DNA of 64,000 nt, taken from NCBI RefSeq assembly GCF_014648415.1, contig NZ_BMRB01000005.1:124001-188000 (forward strand), written 5' to 3'. The translations under genes and the position numbers were made by a program. Below are positions 9,987-19,614 of this stretch, piece after piece. Position 1 is the first letter of the stretch. Each line of letters opens with the position of its first letter. The DNA comes from Actinokineospora fastidiosa. GTDB taxonomy: Bacteria; Actinomycetota; Actinomycetes; Mycobacteriales; Pseudonocardiaceae. Below the pieces are notes generated by a model, which worked only from the letters and a program-made list of their open reading frames with translations, was not told the DNA's origin and searched no databases.

Positions 9987-11671
9987 GGCGATCCCGCTGG
10001 CCGCAGCGACTTGAAGATCTGCGAGTGGTCAGGGCGCTGCCAGACCGCCGGGAAGGCGTAGAGGTCGTCCTCAGTCGGCCAGCCGGTGAACTTGGCGGCG
10101 TTGTACTCGCTCGTGGTGCCCCCGGTCAGGACCGGGATGTAGGGCATGAGGTCGGCGACCCGCTCCTGGATGGCGGCGAAGTGCGGCCTGCGGCCCTCGA
10201 CGTCGGCCAGGTCCAGCTTCTCCAGCTCGGCCAGCGCGCCGTCGATGACCGGGTCGGACACCCGGCCGTAGCCCGGGTTCGCGGTCTCGCCGACCTTGGC
10301 GGTGGTCGCCGTGGAGAAGAAGTAGCTGTACATGTAGTACGGATCTGCGGCGGGGCCCTGGTAGAGCGAGTCGATCAGCATCTCGTACTTGCCGGTGCCG
10401 CGCGCGGCCGACCACTCGTTCCAGGACACCTGCTGCGTGGTCAGCTTGACGCCGATGGCCTGCAACTGCTGGCCCATCGTGTCCAGCGCGGTGATGTAGT
10501 CGGTCCAGCCCGCGGGGACGAGCACGTTGAACGCCAGCGGCTTGCCGTTCTTGGCGTAGACGCCGTCGCCGCCCTTGGCGAAGCCCGCGCCCTCCAGCAG
10601 CGCGGTCGCCTTGGCCACGTCCGGCTCCATCGGGGCGACCTTGTCGGCCAGGCCGTCGGAGAGGTACTGGGCGTCGCGGTCGACGAGGGCGAACCCGGGC
10701 GAGATCGGGCTCGCGGTGTCCTCGAAGGCCAGCGCGTTGAGCTGGGTGCGGTTCATGCCGTAGTAGATCGCCTTCCGCACGGCGGGATCGGTCTGGTGAC
10801 CGGTGCAGCCGAGGTCGGCGTTGGAGCAGGTGAACAGCGCGATCTGCATCAGCGGCACGGAGATCGCCTTGTAGCCGGGGTAGTTCCGCTCGACGTTCTT
10901 GATGTCGGGCACCGGGCCGGTCTGCCAGTCGATCGTGCCCGCGGCCAGCGCGTCCGCGCCCGCCTGGTTGCCCGAGAGCGCGACGTAGCGGACGCGCTTC
11001 ACCGCGGGCTCGCCGTCCCAGTAGGTCGGGTTGGCCTTGAGCGTGAACGCCTGGCCCTTGAACTCCTCCAGCATGAACGGGCCGGTGCCCATGGGCTCGG
11101 CGATGACGTCGTTGGCCGGGTCGGCGATGGTCGACCACACGTGCTCGGGGACCATCCAGATGCGGCCGAGCACCTGCGGGCCCTGCGAGTAGGCGGGCTC
11201 GTCGAAGGCGATCTCGACGGTGTGCTCGTCGACGGCCTTGGCGGTGCCGTCGTAGCCGGTGCCGTTGATGGTGCTGTTCTTCTTGACCATGTCGAGGGTG
11301 AACACGACGTCCTTGGCGGTGAACCGCGTGCCGTCGGTCCAGGTGGCGTTGTCCCGCAGGGTGACGGTGAGGACGGTGCCGTCGTCGTTCCAGGAGTAGG
11401 CGGTGCCCAGGCGCGGGACGGGCTCGCCGGTGCGGGCCATGTTGAAGAAGAACAGCGGCTCGAAGATCGTCCCCGGGCCGTCGATGGTGGTGGGCGAGAA
11501 CGGGTTGAAGTTGATCTGGTAGTCGCCCGCCTGTCCGGTGTAGACGACCAGCGTCGCGTCGGCGGTGCTCGGCGCCCCGCCTGCCGACGACCCGCACCCG
11601 GCGGCCGCGAGGGCGACGGCGAGCCCGGCCACGACGATGCGCCCTCTGCGGCGCCTGGACCTCAACTGCAT
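9983..11671 (-). CDS. Extracellular solute-binding lipoprotein, family 5
   Basis: About 562 residues. A basic N-terminus and hydrophobic stretch end in the lipobox AAGC, so the protein is lipidated and held at the outer face of the membrane. The body is a family 5 (OppA/DppA-like) binding protein: VTLRDNATWTDGTRFTAKDVVFTLD, then GTGPFMLEEFKG and the C-terminal lobe with VRKAIYYGMNR. The ATG at 11671 or a GTG one codon upstream is the start; AAGGA is 5-8 bp away. First gene of the transport operon. Family 5 proteins bind peptides or oligosaccharides; the flanking beta-mannosidase and alpha-galactosidase suggest galacto-manno-oligosaccharides (inference). Confidence 0.9.
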   Translation of the reverse strand: MQLRSRRRRGRIVVAGLAVALAAAGCGSSAGGAPSTADATLVVYTGQAGDYQINFNPFSPTTIDGPGTIFEPLFFFNMARTGEPVPRLGTAYSWNDDGTVLTVTLRDNATWTDGTRFTAKDVVFTLDMVKKNSTINGTGYDGTAKAVDEHTVEIAFDEPAYSQGPQVLGRIWMVPEHVWSTIADPANDVIAEPMGTGPFMLEEFKGQAFTLKANPTYWDGEPAVKRVRYVALSGNQAGADALAAGTIDWQTGPVPDIKNVERNYPGYKAISVPLMQIALFTCSNADLGCTGHQTDPAVRKAIYYGMNRTQLNALAFEDTASPISPGFALVDRDAQYLSDGLADKVAPMEPDVAKATALLEGAGFAKGGDGVYAKNGKPLAFNVLVPAGWTDYITALDTMGQQLQAIGVKLTTQQVSWNEWSAARGTGKYEMLIDSLYQGPAADPYYMYSYFFSTATTAKVGETANPGYGRVSDPVIDGALAELEKLDLADVEGRRPHFAAIQERVADLMPYIPVLTGGTTSEYNAAKFTGWPTEDDLYAFPAVWQRPDHSQIFKSLRPAGSP

Positions 11672-11829
11672 CACGACAGTCCTTCCGTGGTGGCGGACCC
11701 TGCTGTGCCGCCGGTCACCTCAGGGTGGCATTGTTAAGTCAACGAAGAAACGAAGTCAAGAGCTACCGGTCGCCCGGACGAAGATCGCTGTTAGACTTAG
11801 CCAGGCGAAGGAAGTAAGCGGGAGTGCAG
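11672..11829. promoter_or_regulatory. Divergent promoter/operator between transporter operon and ROK regulator
   Basis: On the minus strand TTGACT (11759-11754) and TAACAA (11736-11731) with a 17-bp spacer form a good promoter for the transport operon. TAAGTCAACGA (11735-11745), identical to the word in the glycosidase promoter region, lies over the spacer and -10 box. Further related words (AAGTCAAG 11754, TTAGACTTAG 11791, GAAGTAAGC 11811) lie closer to the ROK gene, whose -10 may be TAGACT (11792). The arrangement suggests autoregulation and repression of the transporter by the ROK protein. Confidence 0.55.
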
Positions 11830-13089
11830 ATGAGCGGACCTGCTCGAACGACGTCGCACGCGAGCAGCAAGGCCGCGGTGCTGGACGTCATCCGCGCGGC
11901 GGGGACCATCAGCCGGGTCGGCCTGATCAACGCGACCGGCCTCACCGGCGCCACCATCTCCACCGTCGTCCGCGGGCTCATCGAGGACGGTCTTGTCGTG
12001 GAGACCGGCCGCGCGGAGTCCACCGGCGGCAAGCGGCGCGTCCTGCTGGAGCTGGACCACTCGGCCCGCTACGCGATCGGCGTCCACCTCGACCACGCGG
12101 GCATCACCTACGTGCTGACGAACCTGGGCGGCGCGGTCGTCGGGCGCATCTCCCGGCCGGGGGCGGGCGCTGCCAAGCCCGCCGACGTGGTCGAGCGGAT
12201 GGCTGCGGAGGCGGCGGCGCTGGTCGGCAGCGTGGGCATCGACCGCGAGCGCGTCCTCGGCCTCGGCCTGGTCTCGCCGGGGCCGCTGAGCGCGTCGGCC
12301 GGGATGGCGCCGCCGCCGCCGACGATGCGGCAGTGGAGCGACTTCCCGCTCGACACCGCCCTGGGCCAGGCCACCGGGCTGCCCGTCCTGCTGGACAACG
12401 ACGCCACCGCGGCCGCGCTGGGCGAGCACTGGTCGGGCGGGGTGGACAACGCCGCGACCGTGGCCGCGCTCTACATGGGCACCGGCATCGGCGCGGGCCT
12501 GCTGGTCAACGGCATCACCTACCGCGGGGCCAGCGGCAACGCGGGCGAGGTCGGGCACATCTGCCTCGACCCGTTCGGCCCGGAGTGCTGGTGCGGGGCG
12601 CGGGGCTGTCTCGAGGCGCTGGCCGGGCCGTCGGCCGTGGTCGCGGCAGCGCGGGCGGACAAGGCGCTGGCGCGCGCCGCCGGGCTCGGGCGCAGGCGCT
12701 CGGTGTCCGCCGACTTCGCCGCCGTCAGCCGGGCCGCGCGCAAGGGCGAGCCCGCGGCGCTGGAGCTGCTGGAGCGCTCCGCCCGGTACCTGGCGGTGGC
12801 GACCCGCACGCTGGCGAACGTCATGGACCTGGAGGCCGTGGTGCTGACCGGGCCGAGCTTCGCCATCGCGGGCGCGATCTACCTGCCGATCGTGCAGGAG
12901 GAGCTGGACCGCGCCTTCTTCTCCCGGGCCAACCACCCGGTGCGGGTGCGGCTGTCGGCGTCGGCGGCGACCGCGTCGGCCATCGGCGCGGCGGCGATGG
13001 TCCTGCAGTCGGAGCTGGTGCCCCTGCACCACGGCCTGCGGCTGCCGGGCAACCTCGTGGAGTCGGAGCCGCCGCCGGTCGGGGCCTAG
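11830..13089 (+). CDS. ROK-family transcriptional regulator
   Basis: 419 residues from the ATG at 11830; a GTG two codons upstream is rejected because GGGAG (11820-11824) overlaps it but stands 5 bp before the ATG. N-terminal winged helix-turn-helix (about 10-75: AVLDVIRAAGTISRVGLINATGLTGATISTVV) followed by a ROK sugar-kinase-like domain with the ROK zinc motif GHICLDPFGPECWCGARGCLE (His, three Cys). This domain order marks NagC/XylR-type repressors released by a sugar. Divergent from the transporter operon. It is the best candidate for the factor binding the shared TAAGTCAACGA word; the inducer would be a mannoside or galactoside (inference). Confidence 0.9.
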   Translation: MSGPARTTSHASSKAAVLDVIRAAGTISRVGLINATGLTGATISTVVRGLIEDGLVVETGRAESTGGKRRVLLELDHSARYAIGVHLDHAGITYVLTNLGGAVVGRISRPGAGAAKPADVVERMAAEAAALVGSVGIDRERVLGLGLVSPGPLSASAGMAPPPPTMRQWSDFPLDTALGQATGLPVLLDNDATAAALGEHWSGGVDNAATVAALYMGTGIGAGLLVNGITYRGASGNAGEVGHICLDPFGPECWCGARGCLEALAGPSAVVAAARADKALARAAGLGRRRSVSADFAAVSRAARKGEPAALELLERSARYLAVATRTLANVMDLEAVVLTGPSFAIAGAIYLPIVQEELDRAFFSRANHPVRVRLSASAATASAIGAAAMVLQSELVPLHHGLRLPGNLVESEPPPVGA

Positions 13090-13163
13090 CGCGTCGTGTT
13101 CGGCGTCACTGTCACGTTCGGCGGGGTCGCGTAGTCCTCTTCACGAGACGGAAGGGGAAGACG

Positions 13164-14240
13164 ATGATCGTGGTTCTCGGCGCGGGCTACGCGGGCCTGA
13201 TGGTGGCGAACGCCCTGGGGCGCAAGGCGGACGTCCGGCTGGTCAACGAGCGGGACACCTTCGTCGAGCGGGTCCGGCTGCACCAGCTGGCCGCCGGGCA
13301 GGAGCTGGTCCGGCGCCCGCTGGCGAAGCTGCTGCGCGGTGTCGGGTTGGAGGTCGGGCGCGTGGTCGCGCTGGACCCGGCCGCGCGCACGGTCGGACTG
13401 GCCGACGGGCGCGAGGTGGGGTACGACACGCTCGTCTACGCCCTCGGCAGCAGCGGCGACCTGTCGACGCCGGGCGCGGCCGAGCACGCCTACGACGTGG
13501 GCGTGCCTGCCGACGCGGCGCGGCTGCGGGACCGGCTGGCGGGCGGCGGCACCGTCGCGGTGGTCGGCGGCGGCCTGACCGGCATCGAGACGGCGGCCGA
13601 GCTTGCGCGGCCGGACCTCAAGGTCGTCCTGCTGACGGACCGGCTGGGCGCGGGGCTGTCGGAGAAGGGCCGGGCGCACGTGGCCGCGGTCTTCGCGCGC
13701 CTGGGCGTGGAGGTGCGCGAGGGCGTCGCGGTGGAGCGGGTGCGCGCCGACGGGGTGGAACTGGCCTCCGGCGACCACGTGACGGCCGACGCCGTGGCCT
13801 GGACGGCAGGCTTCCGCGTGCCGGACCTGGCCCGCGACGCGGGGATCGAGGTGGACGCGGTGGGCCGCATGGTCGTCGACGAGACGCTCCGGTCGGTATC
13901 CCACCCGGACGTCTACGGCGTGGGCGACGCGGCCGCCGCCCGCATGCCCGGCGGCCAGGAACTGCGGATGGCGTGCGCGACAGGCCTGCCGTCCGCCCAA
14001 CACGCGGCCCGCGCCATCCTCGCCCGCCGCGCGGGTCGCGAGCCGGGCGCCCTGCGGTTCCGGTACTTCAACCAGTGCATCAGCCTGGGCCGCACCGACG
14101 CCCTGATCCAGTTCGTCGACCGCGACGACACCCCACGGGAACGCATCCTGACGGGCCGCCTGGCGGTCGCGTACAAGGAGGCCATCGTGCGCGGGGTGGT
14201 CGTCGCCGAGCGCCACCCGTGGATCCCGACCATGATCTAA
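13164..14240 (+). CDS. FAD-dependent NAD(P)H oxidoreductase (NDH-2/FSP1-like)
   Basis: 358 residues from the ATG at 13164, preceded by GGAAGGGGAAG. Two dinucleotide folds are visible: the FAD-binding GAGYAGL at residues 6-12 and a second glycine motif VVGGGLTGIETAAEL near 130-145 for NAD(P)H. The late motif SHPDVYGVGDAAA holds the FAD-binding Asp. No catalytic CxxC pair, so not a disulfide reductase; the layout matches type II NADH dehydrogenase-like proteins that pass electrons to quinones. No membrane helix is evident. It stands alone, followed by a terminator-like hairpin, with no clear functional link to the sugar locus. Confidence 0.85.
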   Translation: MIVVLGAGYAGLMVANALGRKADVRLVNERDTFVERVRLHQLAAGQELVRRPLAKLLRGVGLEVGRVVALDPAARTVGLADGREVGYDTLVYALGSSGDLSTPGAAEHAYDVGVPADAARLRDRLAGGGTVAVVGGGLTGIETAAELARPDLKVVLLTDRLGAGLSEKGRAHVAAVFARLGVEVREGVAVERVRADGVELASGDHVTADAVAWTAGFRVPDLARDAGIEVDAVGRMVVDETLRSVSHPDVYGVGDAAAARMPGGQELRMACATGLPSAQHAARAILARRAGREPGALRFRYFNQCISLGRTDALIQFVDRDDTPRERILTGRLAVAYKEAIVRGVVVAERHPWIPTMI

Positions 14241-14294
14241 CCGCGCGTGGCCAGCCATCCCCTCGGCTGGGCATCGACCTAGAGGTCGTCGGGG

Positions 14295-14328
14295 ACCGCG
14301 CCACCAGGAGAATCCGCGGTGGCGCGGT
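14295..14328 (+). terminator. Intrinsic terminator-like hairpin after the oxidoreductase
   Basis: Perfect 11-bp stem, ACCGCGCCACC (14295-14305) pairing with GGTGGCGCGGT (14318-14328), 12-nt loop, 54 bp after the oxidoreductase stop. There is no U tract, which is common for actinobacterial terminators. Confidence 0.6.
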
Positions 14329-14377
14329 CGGCCGGACGCTGTCGGCGTCCGGCCGCGGAAACCCTGGGAGCCGAACT

Positions 14378-14701
14378 GTGACCACCGGCGCGACTTTCAC
14401 GGGCATGGCCCCATGGCCGTTCGACGCGGGAATGATCGAGTGCCACGGCACACCGCTGGGCCTCGTCGACCTCCACAACGACTGCGATGTCCAGAGCCTG
14501 CACCTGGACATGCGCACCAAAGCCGTCACGCTGACGTTCGTCACCCATACCGCGACGACCTTCCGAATCGCCTTCGACGACGCCGAGATCCTCGCTGTTG
14601 ACGCGCACCCCGGCGAGGACCACGACGTGCTCCACGGAATCGACTACTACCCGCACCCGGGCAGCGGCAGGCCCGCTTCGGACTGGACCTCGGACCGCTG
14701 A
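14378..14701 (+). CDS. Small hypothetical protein, possibly frameshifted
   Basis: 107 codons from the GTG at 14378, with CTGGGAG 7 bp upstream. The sequence looks like a compact beta-rich protein (VTLTFVTHTATTFRIAFDDAEILAVDA) with no family I recognise. The last 10 or so residues become hydrophilic and stop at 14701, whereas a different frame from about 14677 to the stop at 14755-14757 encodes FGLDLGPLTLRLISDNVTVVV, which reads as the natural continuation of the same beta-rich fold. A single-base indel near 14660-14677, real or from sequencing, would explain this; the intact gene would then span 14378-14757. Confidence 0.5.
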   Translation: MTTGATFTGMAPWPFDAGMIECHGTPLGLVDLHNDCDVQSLHLDMRTKAVTLTFVTHTATTFRIAFDDAEILAVDAHPGEDHDVLHGIDYYPHPGSGRPASDWTSDR

Positions 14702-14833
14702 CCCTCCGCCTGATCTCCGACAATGTCACCGTCGTCGTAGACCAGGAGATGCGGTGACGACCGGAGAACCCCGCGCCTCGCGCGCGGACCGCCTGCCGGA
14801 CCTCACAGCGCTCTGGACCTTCCAGCCCTGACG

Positions 14834-17800
14834 TCAGATCCCGTACGCCCGCAGCACCGTCACCTCCGCCTCGCTCCCCCGCTCGTCCACCGCCCGAGCT
14901 CGGAGGGACACGTACTCGCCCGTGAGGTCGGGGACGACCGTCGTTGCCGACAGCGGGCCGGTTCGGGTTGCGGGGAGTGGGTGCCAGGTGAGGCCGTCGT
15001 CGAAGGACGCCTCGATCGACAGGGTTGTGAACGGGCTGGGGTCGGAGCCGGTGTTGGGTTGGAGGGTGACGTCGATGGTCGCCGCAGCGGCCCGGTTGCG
15101 GAGATCGAGATCGCGCGGGGCGAAGCGGATGGCGGTGATGGGCAGGCCGTTGCCGCCCTTCCCGAGGGGTTTCGGGTCGGCCTCCGGGCGCTGCGAGGTG
15201 AACGACCACGCCGCCGTCACCATGGGCGAGTACACCGACTTCCGCGTGGCCGTCGTCTCCAGCCGGTACCAGCGCGCCTCCTCCGGGACCTCGAACTGGC
15301 CCTGACCCGGCTGCCGCGTCTCCCCCACCTTCACGCCCTCGCGGAACAGCACCGTGCGGCCATAATCCACTGTGGACAACCCGTACCGGTCGTTCGCCGA
15401 GTCCCCGAACAGCGGGATCGCCAGGCTGATCGTGTCGTCGAACCGGGCCGCCCAGTCGCCGCCCGCCAACGACGGGCCGAAGACGGCGGTGTTCCAGTCC
15501 TCGCGGTGGACGCCCACGCCGTGCCGGACCGGGCCGCCCACCACGACCTGGTCGGTAGCCTGACCGCGGAGGTGGTGGAACTCCGCGGACCACGTCAGGT
15601 CGTCCACGTTGTGGTACTCCGTGCGCGCCACCGGCAGGTCGAACGGGACGCCGAAGCCGACCGCCGCGTCGAACCGGGGTTCGCGGGCGATCCACATCTT
15701 CATGCCGCGGTGCCGAGGCGCCTGACGCCGGTACGTCGCGTCCACCCGGGCCAGCTCCGCATCGCGCACCGACCGGCTGAACCCGGTGGGGATCGGGCCG
15801 TACTCGAACCACGCCAGGTGGTACGCGCGGTCGCCCGGCGCCGTCCACGCGCCGCCGATGTTGCTGATGATGTCTTCCACCGGCGGCCCGACCTGGCCGA
15901 GATGGATGCGCTCGAACGTGTCCCCCAGCACCCCGGTCAGCACCGCGCGCGTGTCCGTGCTGCGGCTGTACCCCACGCCGACCGCCTTCGGCGTCACCCC
16001 GCGCGCGTCGAAGTCCACCGAGATCGGCCGCGCGGCCCGCGCGTCGATGACCAGCGTCGTGTCCCGGGTGACCTCGACGACCGGGTGCACCACCTTGTGC
16101 GAGTCCGCCGCCCCGTCCGGCTGCGGCGTCGCGACGACCCCGTCGACGTGGTACGTCCCGCGCGGGACGCGCACCGTGCCCACCCCGTCGATCGTCGGGA
16201 TCGGCCGGTACCGCGAGTCCGCGCCGCCGAACAGGAAGCTGAAGTTGGCGTCGGTCGGCGCCCCGGTGGTGTCGACGGTGCGGATGGTGAGGTCGTAGCT
16301 CTCCGGCTCGCGGTCGATCGCCAGCGGCGTGCTCACGCCCGCCGCGGTGACGAACCCGCTGAGCTGCCCGTCGCCAGCGCCCGCCGTGACCTCCACCGAC
16401 GCCTCGCCACGCGCGGGCACGGTGATCGCGGACGCCGACAGCGTGAACGGCCCGGTGACGCCCAGGGTCAGCGGAACGGCCGCGTCGGTCGGGTTGCGGT
16501 AGGTCAGCGTGCGGGTCACGGGGTCGTCGGACGTCGACCGCCCGAAGGACAGCGCGGGCGGGTCCGCGGTGACCGCGACGCCGAGCGCGCGGTCGACGTC
16601 CACCCGGCCCGCGCCCTGGTCGTAGACGCTCTCGTCGATCGGGTGCGCGCTGCCCATCAGCGCGGCCTTGAGCTGCCGCCCGGTCCATCCCGGGTGCCGC
16701 TGCGCCAGGATCGCCGCCGCCCCGGCGACGTGCGGGGTGGCCATCGACGTGCCGCTGAGCGCGGTGTGCGCGCCGGTGCCGAACGAGTGCCGGGACCGCG
16801 CCGCCACCACGTCCACGCCCGGGGCCAGGATCTCCGGCTTGATCGCCGCGTCGCGCACGCGCGGGCCGCGGGCGGAGAAGCTCGCCCGCGCGTCGGCCCG
16901 GTCCACCGCGCCGACGGCCAGCGCGGCGTCGGCGGAGGCCGGGGAGCCGACGGTCTCCGCGCCGTAGCTCCCGTCATTGCCCGCCGCGACGACGAACAGC
17001 GTGCCGTGCTGGGCGCTGAGCCGGTCGACGGCCTGTTCGAGCGGGTCGCTGCCCGCCGCGTCCGGGCCGCCGAGGCTGAGGTTGACGACCTTCGCGCCGC
17101 GCTCGGCCGCCCAGCGCATGCCCTTGATGATGGCCGACTCCGAACAGCCGTTGGCCTGGCAGACCTTGCCCACGAGCAGCCGGGCGTCGGGGGCGATGCC
17201 GCGATAGCGCTCGTTGCGGCTGGCGATGGTCGCCGCGACGTGCGTGCCGTGGCCGTCGGTGTCGCGGGTGGACTCGTCGGTGAAGTTGCGGATCTCGGCG
17301 ACGCGGCCGCGCAGGTCGGGGTGGGTGGCGTCGACCCCGGTGTCCAGGACGGCCACGGTGACGCCCTTGCCGGTGTAGCCGGACTTCCACGCCGACGGCG
17401 CGCCGATCTGGACGGCGGTGTGGTCGAGCGTGGGGTGGCGCAGCCCGTCGAGCCAGACCGGGGCGTCCTGCGCGGCCCAAGCCGCGGCCATCCCGTGCTT
17501 CGCCCGCGTCTGGGGCTCCAATGTGGACCCGACGATCAGCGGGAGGTCGGCGCGGCGCTCGTCGCCGTAGCCGTCGCGGAGGAGCGCGGCGACGTCGAAG
17601 AGCCTGCGGTCGAGCGTGCCCGCGTTGACGCGCTGCCAGGCGTCGGCCGGGACGACGTGCAACTCGTCGCCGGTCCCGAGGGTGGCGAAGTGCACCGACT
17701 CGCGGCCGGGCGCCGGGGTGACCGCGGGGACCAGCCGGTCCCCGACCCGCCGCACGGTGACGTGGTCCCCCGTGATCAGCGTGATAGACCCGATGTACTC

Positions 17801-17887
17801 GTGGGTGACGGCCTGGGCCGGTTCCGCGCTCACCGGCGGGGCGATGAGCGCGAGCGCCGCGAGGGCGCAGGCCAGTTTCCTGAGCAT
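14834..17887 (-). CDS. Secreted subtilisin-like serine protease (S8)
   Basis: 1017 residues from the ATG at 17887, chosen because GGAGGT lies just upstream and a Sec signal peptide (ACALAALALIAPPVSA) begins there. A prodomain region (about 25-160) precedes the S8 catalytic domain with Asp182 in VAVLDTGVD, His213 in GHGTHVAA and Ser381 in SGTSMATPHVAGA; the oxyanion Asn is in VVAAGNDGS. Beyond residue 430 a long C-terminal part of beta-sandwich domains follows, as in many large actinobacterial subtilases. Likely an exported protease degrading external protein; no operon partners. The C-terminal domains probably bind substrate or cell surface (inference). Confidence 0.92.
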   Translation of the reverse strand: MLRKLACALAALALIAPPVSAEPAQAVTHEYIGSITLITGDHVTVRRVGDRLVPAVTPAPGRESVHFATLGTGDELHVVPADAWQRVNAGTLDRRLFDVAALLRDGYGDERRADLPLIVGSTLEPQTRAKHGMAAAWAAQDAPVWLDGLRHPTLDHTAVQIGAPSAWKSGYTGKGVTVAVLDTGVDATHPDLRGRVAEIRNFTDESTRDTDGHGTHVAATIASRNERYRGIAPDARLLVGKVCQANGCSESAIIKGMRWAAERGAKVVNLSLGGPDAAGSDPLEQAVDRLSAQHGTLFVVAAGNDGSYGAETVGSPASADAALAVGAVDRADARASFSARGPRVRDAAIKPEILAPGVDVVAARSRHSFGTGAHTALSGTSMATPHVAGAAAILAQRHPGWTGRQLKAALMGSAHPIDESVYDQGAGRVDVDRALGVAVTADPPALSFGRSTSDDPVTRTLTYRNPTDAAVPLTLGVTGPFTLSASAITVPARGEASVEVTAGAGDGQLSGFVTAAGVSTPLAIDREPESYDLTIRTVDTTGAPTDANFSFLFGGADSRYRPIPTIDGVGTVRVPRGTYHVDGVVATPQPDGAADSHKVVHPVVEVTRDTTLVIDARAARPISVDFDARGVTPKAVGVGYSRSTDTRAVLTGVLGDTFERIHLGQVGPPVEDIISNIGGAWTAPGDRAYHLAWFEYGPIPTGFSRSVRDAELARVDATYRRQAPRHRGMKMWIAREPRFDAAVGFGVPFDLPVARTEYHNVDDLTWSAEFHHLRGQATDQVVVGGPVRHGVGVHREDWNTAVFGPSLAGGDWAARFDDTISLAIPLFGDSANDRYGLSTVDYGRTVLFREGVKVGETRQPGQGQFEVPEEARWYRLETTATRKSVYSPMVTAAWSFTSQRPEADPKPLGKGGNGLPITAIRFAPRDLDLRNRAAAATIDVTLQPNTGSDPSPFTTLSIEASFDDGLTWHPLPATRTGPLSATTVVPDLTGEYVSLRARAVDERGSEAEVTVLRAYGI

Positions 17888-18001
17888 CGGACCTCCGGCG
17901 TGGGCTGACTCCAGGCAAGTGGAGCCCGCCGACGCCGTCAACCCGTTGCCATTTACCGGATCCGCGGTTGATCGATTCGCCGCGGGGGTATCCACCCGGA
18001 C

Positions 18002-18601
18002 ATGAGGCTCTACGCCGAGACCGCATGGCGCGCCGCGCGCCAGGTCGCCGCGGACCTCGCGGCCCTCGCGTTCCTGCTGCTGGCGGTCTGGGTGGCCACG
18101 GCGGTGCGCGACGCCGTCCTGCTGCTGCGCGGCCCCGGCGAGGACCTCGCCGCGGCGGGCGACGCCATCGGCGGGGCGTTCACCTCCGCCGCCGACAGCG
18201 CCCGGGGCGTCCCGCTCGTCGGGGACGACCTGGCGGGCGCGCTCGGCCGGGGCACCCGCGCGGGCGCCGACCTCGCCGAGGCGGGTCGCACGCAGACGGC
18301 CGCGGTGGACGCGCTCGGGTTCTGGCTGCCGTTCGCCCTGATCGCCGTCCCCGCGCTGGCGCTGGCGCTGACCTGGCTGCCCAGGCGCGTCCGGTTCGCC
18401 AGGGACGCCACGGCCGCGGCCCGGCTGCGCGCCCAGGGCCGGGCCGGGCTGGAGCTGCTGGCCGCCCGCGCCCTGGTCAACCAGCCGCTGCCCCGGCTCG
18501 CCCGGCTGCGGACGACCGACTGGACCGACCCCGGCACCGTCGCCACCCTCGCCGACTGGGAGCTGCGGCGGCTCGGGCTCAGGGCGTCAAGACGGCCTTG
18601 A
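18002..18601 (+). CDS. Small integral membrane protein of unknown function
   Basis: 199 residues. One hydrophobic segment near residues 18-38 (LAALAFLLLAVWVATAV) and a second near 105-125 (FWLPFALIAVPALALALTWLP) flank an extracytoplasmic Ala/Asp/Gly-rich loop; the C-terminal 75 residues are basic and probably cytoplasmic. Divergent from the protease by 114 bp. Its 3' end overlaps the convergent dehydrogenase gene by 23 bp. I do not recognise a named family. Confidence 0.7.
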   Translation: MRLYAETAWRAARQVAADLAALAFLLLAVWVATAVRDAVLLLRGPGEDLAAAGDAIGGAFTSAADSARGVPLVGDDLAGALGRGTRAGADLAEAGRTQTAAVDALGFWLPFALIAVPALALALTWLPRRVRFARDATAAARLRAQGRAGLELLAARALVNQPLPRLARLRTTDWTDPGTVATLADWELRRLGLRASRRP

Positions 18602-19577
18602 GGACCCGTCCGGCCGCCACGTCATCGAGCGCGCGCTGGTGGTCATCGAGCGGGTAGGCGGTGACCAGGCGTGCGAGGTCGAAGCGGGCGGTCAGCGCGG
18701 GCAGCAGCCGGACGTACTCGACCAGGTGGGCCCCGCTGAACGCCCACGACCCGAACACCGACAGCTGCCGGTGCACGATCTGGTGCGGGTTGATGAGCGT
18801 GTCCCCCGCGTCGGTGTACTGCCCGACGACGAGGTAGGCCCCACCCCGGCGCGCCATCCGCAGCCCCTGCCCGACCGCGGCGGGCACGCCAGCGCACTCG
18901 ATCACCAGGTCCGCCTCGGGCACGTCCGCGCCGATGTCGGCCCAGTCGTCGCCGATGCCCAGCTCCCTGGCCAGCGCCAGCCGCTCGGGCGGACCGCCGA
19001 CGATGGTCACCCGCGCCCCGCCCAGCTGCGCCAGCGCCGCCGCCGCCAGCCCGACGGGCCCGGCCCCCTGCACGATCACACTCTCCCCGACCCGCACGGG
19101 CCGCCGCTCGCTGAGCGCGTGCACCATCGTCGGCCCCGCACAGGCCAACGACATGGCGGCCACCGGATCAACACCGTCGGGCATCCGGATGACGGTGGTG
19201 CCGGGCTCAAGCCGGATGTGATCCGCCCACGCCCCGGGCCGGTTGACGCCGTAGGTCCGCCGGTTCTCACACAGCGTCGGCTCCCGGAACCGCGTACACG
19301 GCTCGCACCGCCCGCAGGCCCGCGAGGACGCCCACATCACGACGTCCCCCTCCGCGAACCCCTCCATCCGCGACTCGTGGACGGTGCCCAGCCCCTCGTG
19401 CCCGAGCACCAAGGGCAGCGGCACGGCCAACCGCCCCTCCCGCAGATGCAGGTCCGTCCCACAGATGCCCGCGTACGCGGGCGCCACGACCAACCCACCC
19501 TCAGGCGCGGACGGCACGGGGACGTCCCTGATCTCCAACGGACTCCCGAATCCGCTCAACACCACAGCCCTGGCCAC
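18579..19577 (-). CDS. Zinc-dependent medium-chain alcohol dehydrogenase
   Basis: 332 residues from the GTG at 19577 with GGAAGGGG 6 bp upstream. It has the MDR pattern: catalytic zinc ligands in GICGTDLHL and GHEGLGTV, the structural-zinc Cys set CGRCEPCTRFREPTLC near residues 85-100, and the NAD(P) fold with GAGPVGLAAAALA. The family oxidises alcohols or polyols or reduces aldehydes; the substrate cannot be read from the sequence. Convergent with the membrane protein and 37 bp behind the methyltransferase gene on the same strand, so the two may be cotranscribed. Confidence 0.85.
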   Translation of the reverse strand: MARAVVLSGFGSPLEIRDVPVPSAPEGGLVVAPAYAGICGTDLHLREGRLAVPLPLVLGHEGLGTVHESRMEGFAEGDVVMWASSRACGRCEPCTRFREPTLCENRRTYGVNRPGAWADHIRLEPGTTVIRMPDGVDPVAAMSLACAGPTMVHALSERRPVRVGESVIVQGAGPVGLAAAALAQLGGARVTIVGGPPERLALARELGIGDDWADIGADVPEADLVIECAGVPAAVGQGLRMARRGGAYLVVGQYTDAGDTLINPHQIVHRQLSVFGSWAFSGAHLVEYVRLLPALTARFDLARLVTAYPLDDHQRALDDVAAGRVLKAVLTP

Positions 19578-19614
19578 CGCATTCCCCTTCCGTCCTGGAC
19601 GGGGAGACGGTAGT

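Noticed and set aside
17888-17995. Upstream extension of the subtilisin-like protease start
   Set aside because: The 36 extra codons precede a clear signal peptide and a GGAGGT ribosome site, so the later ATG is the start.
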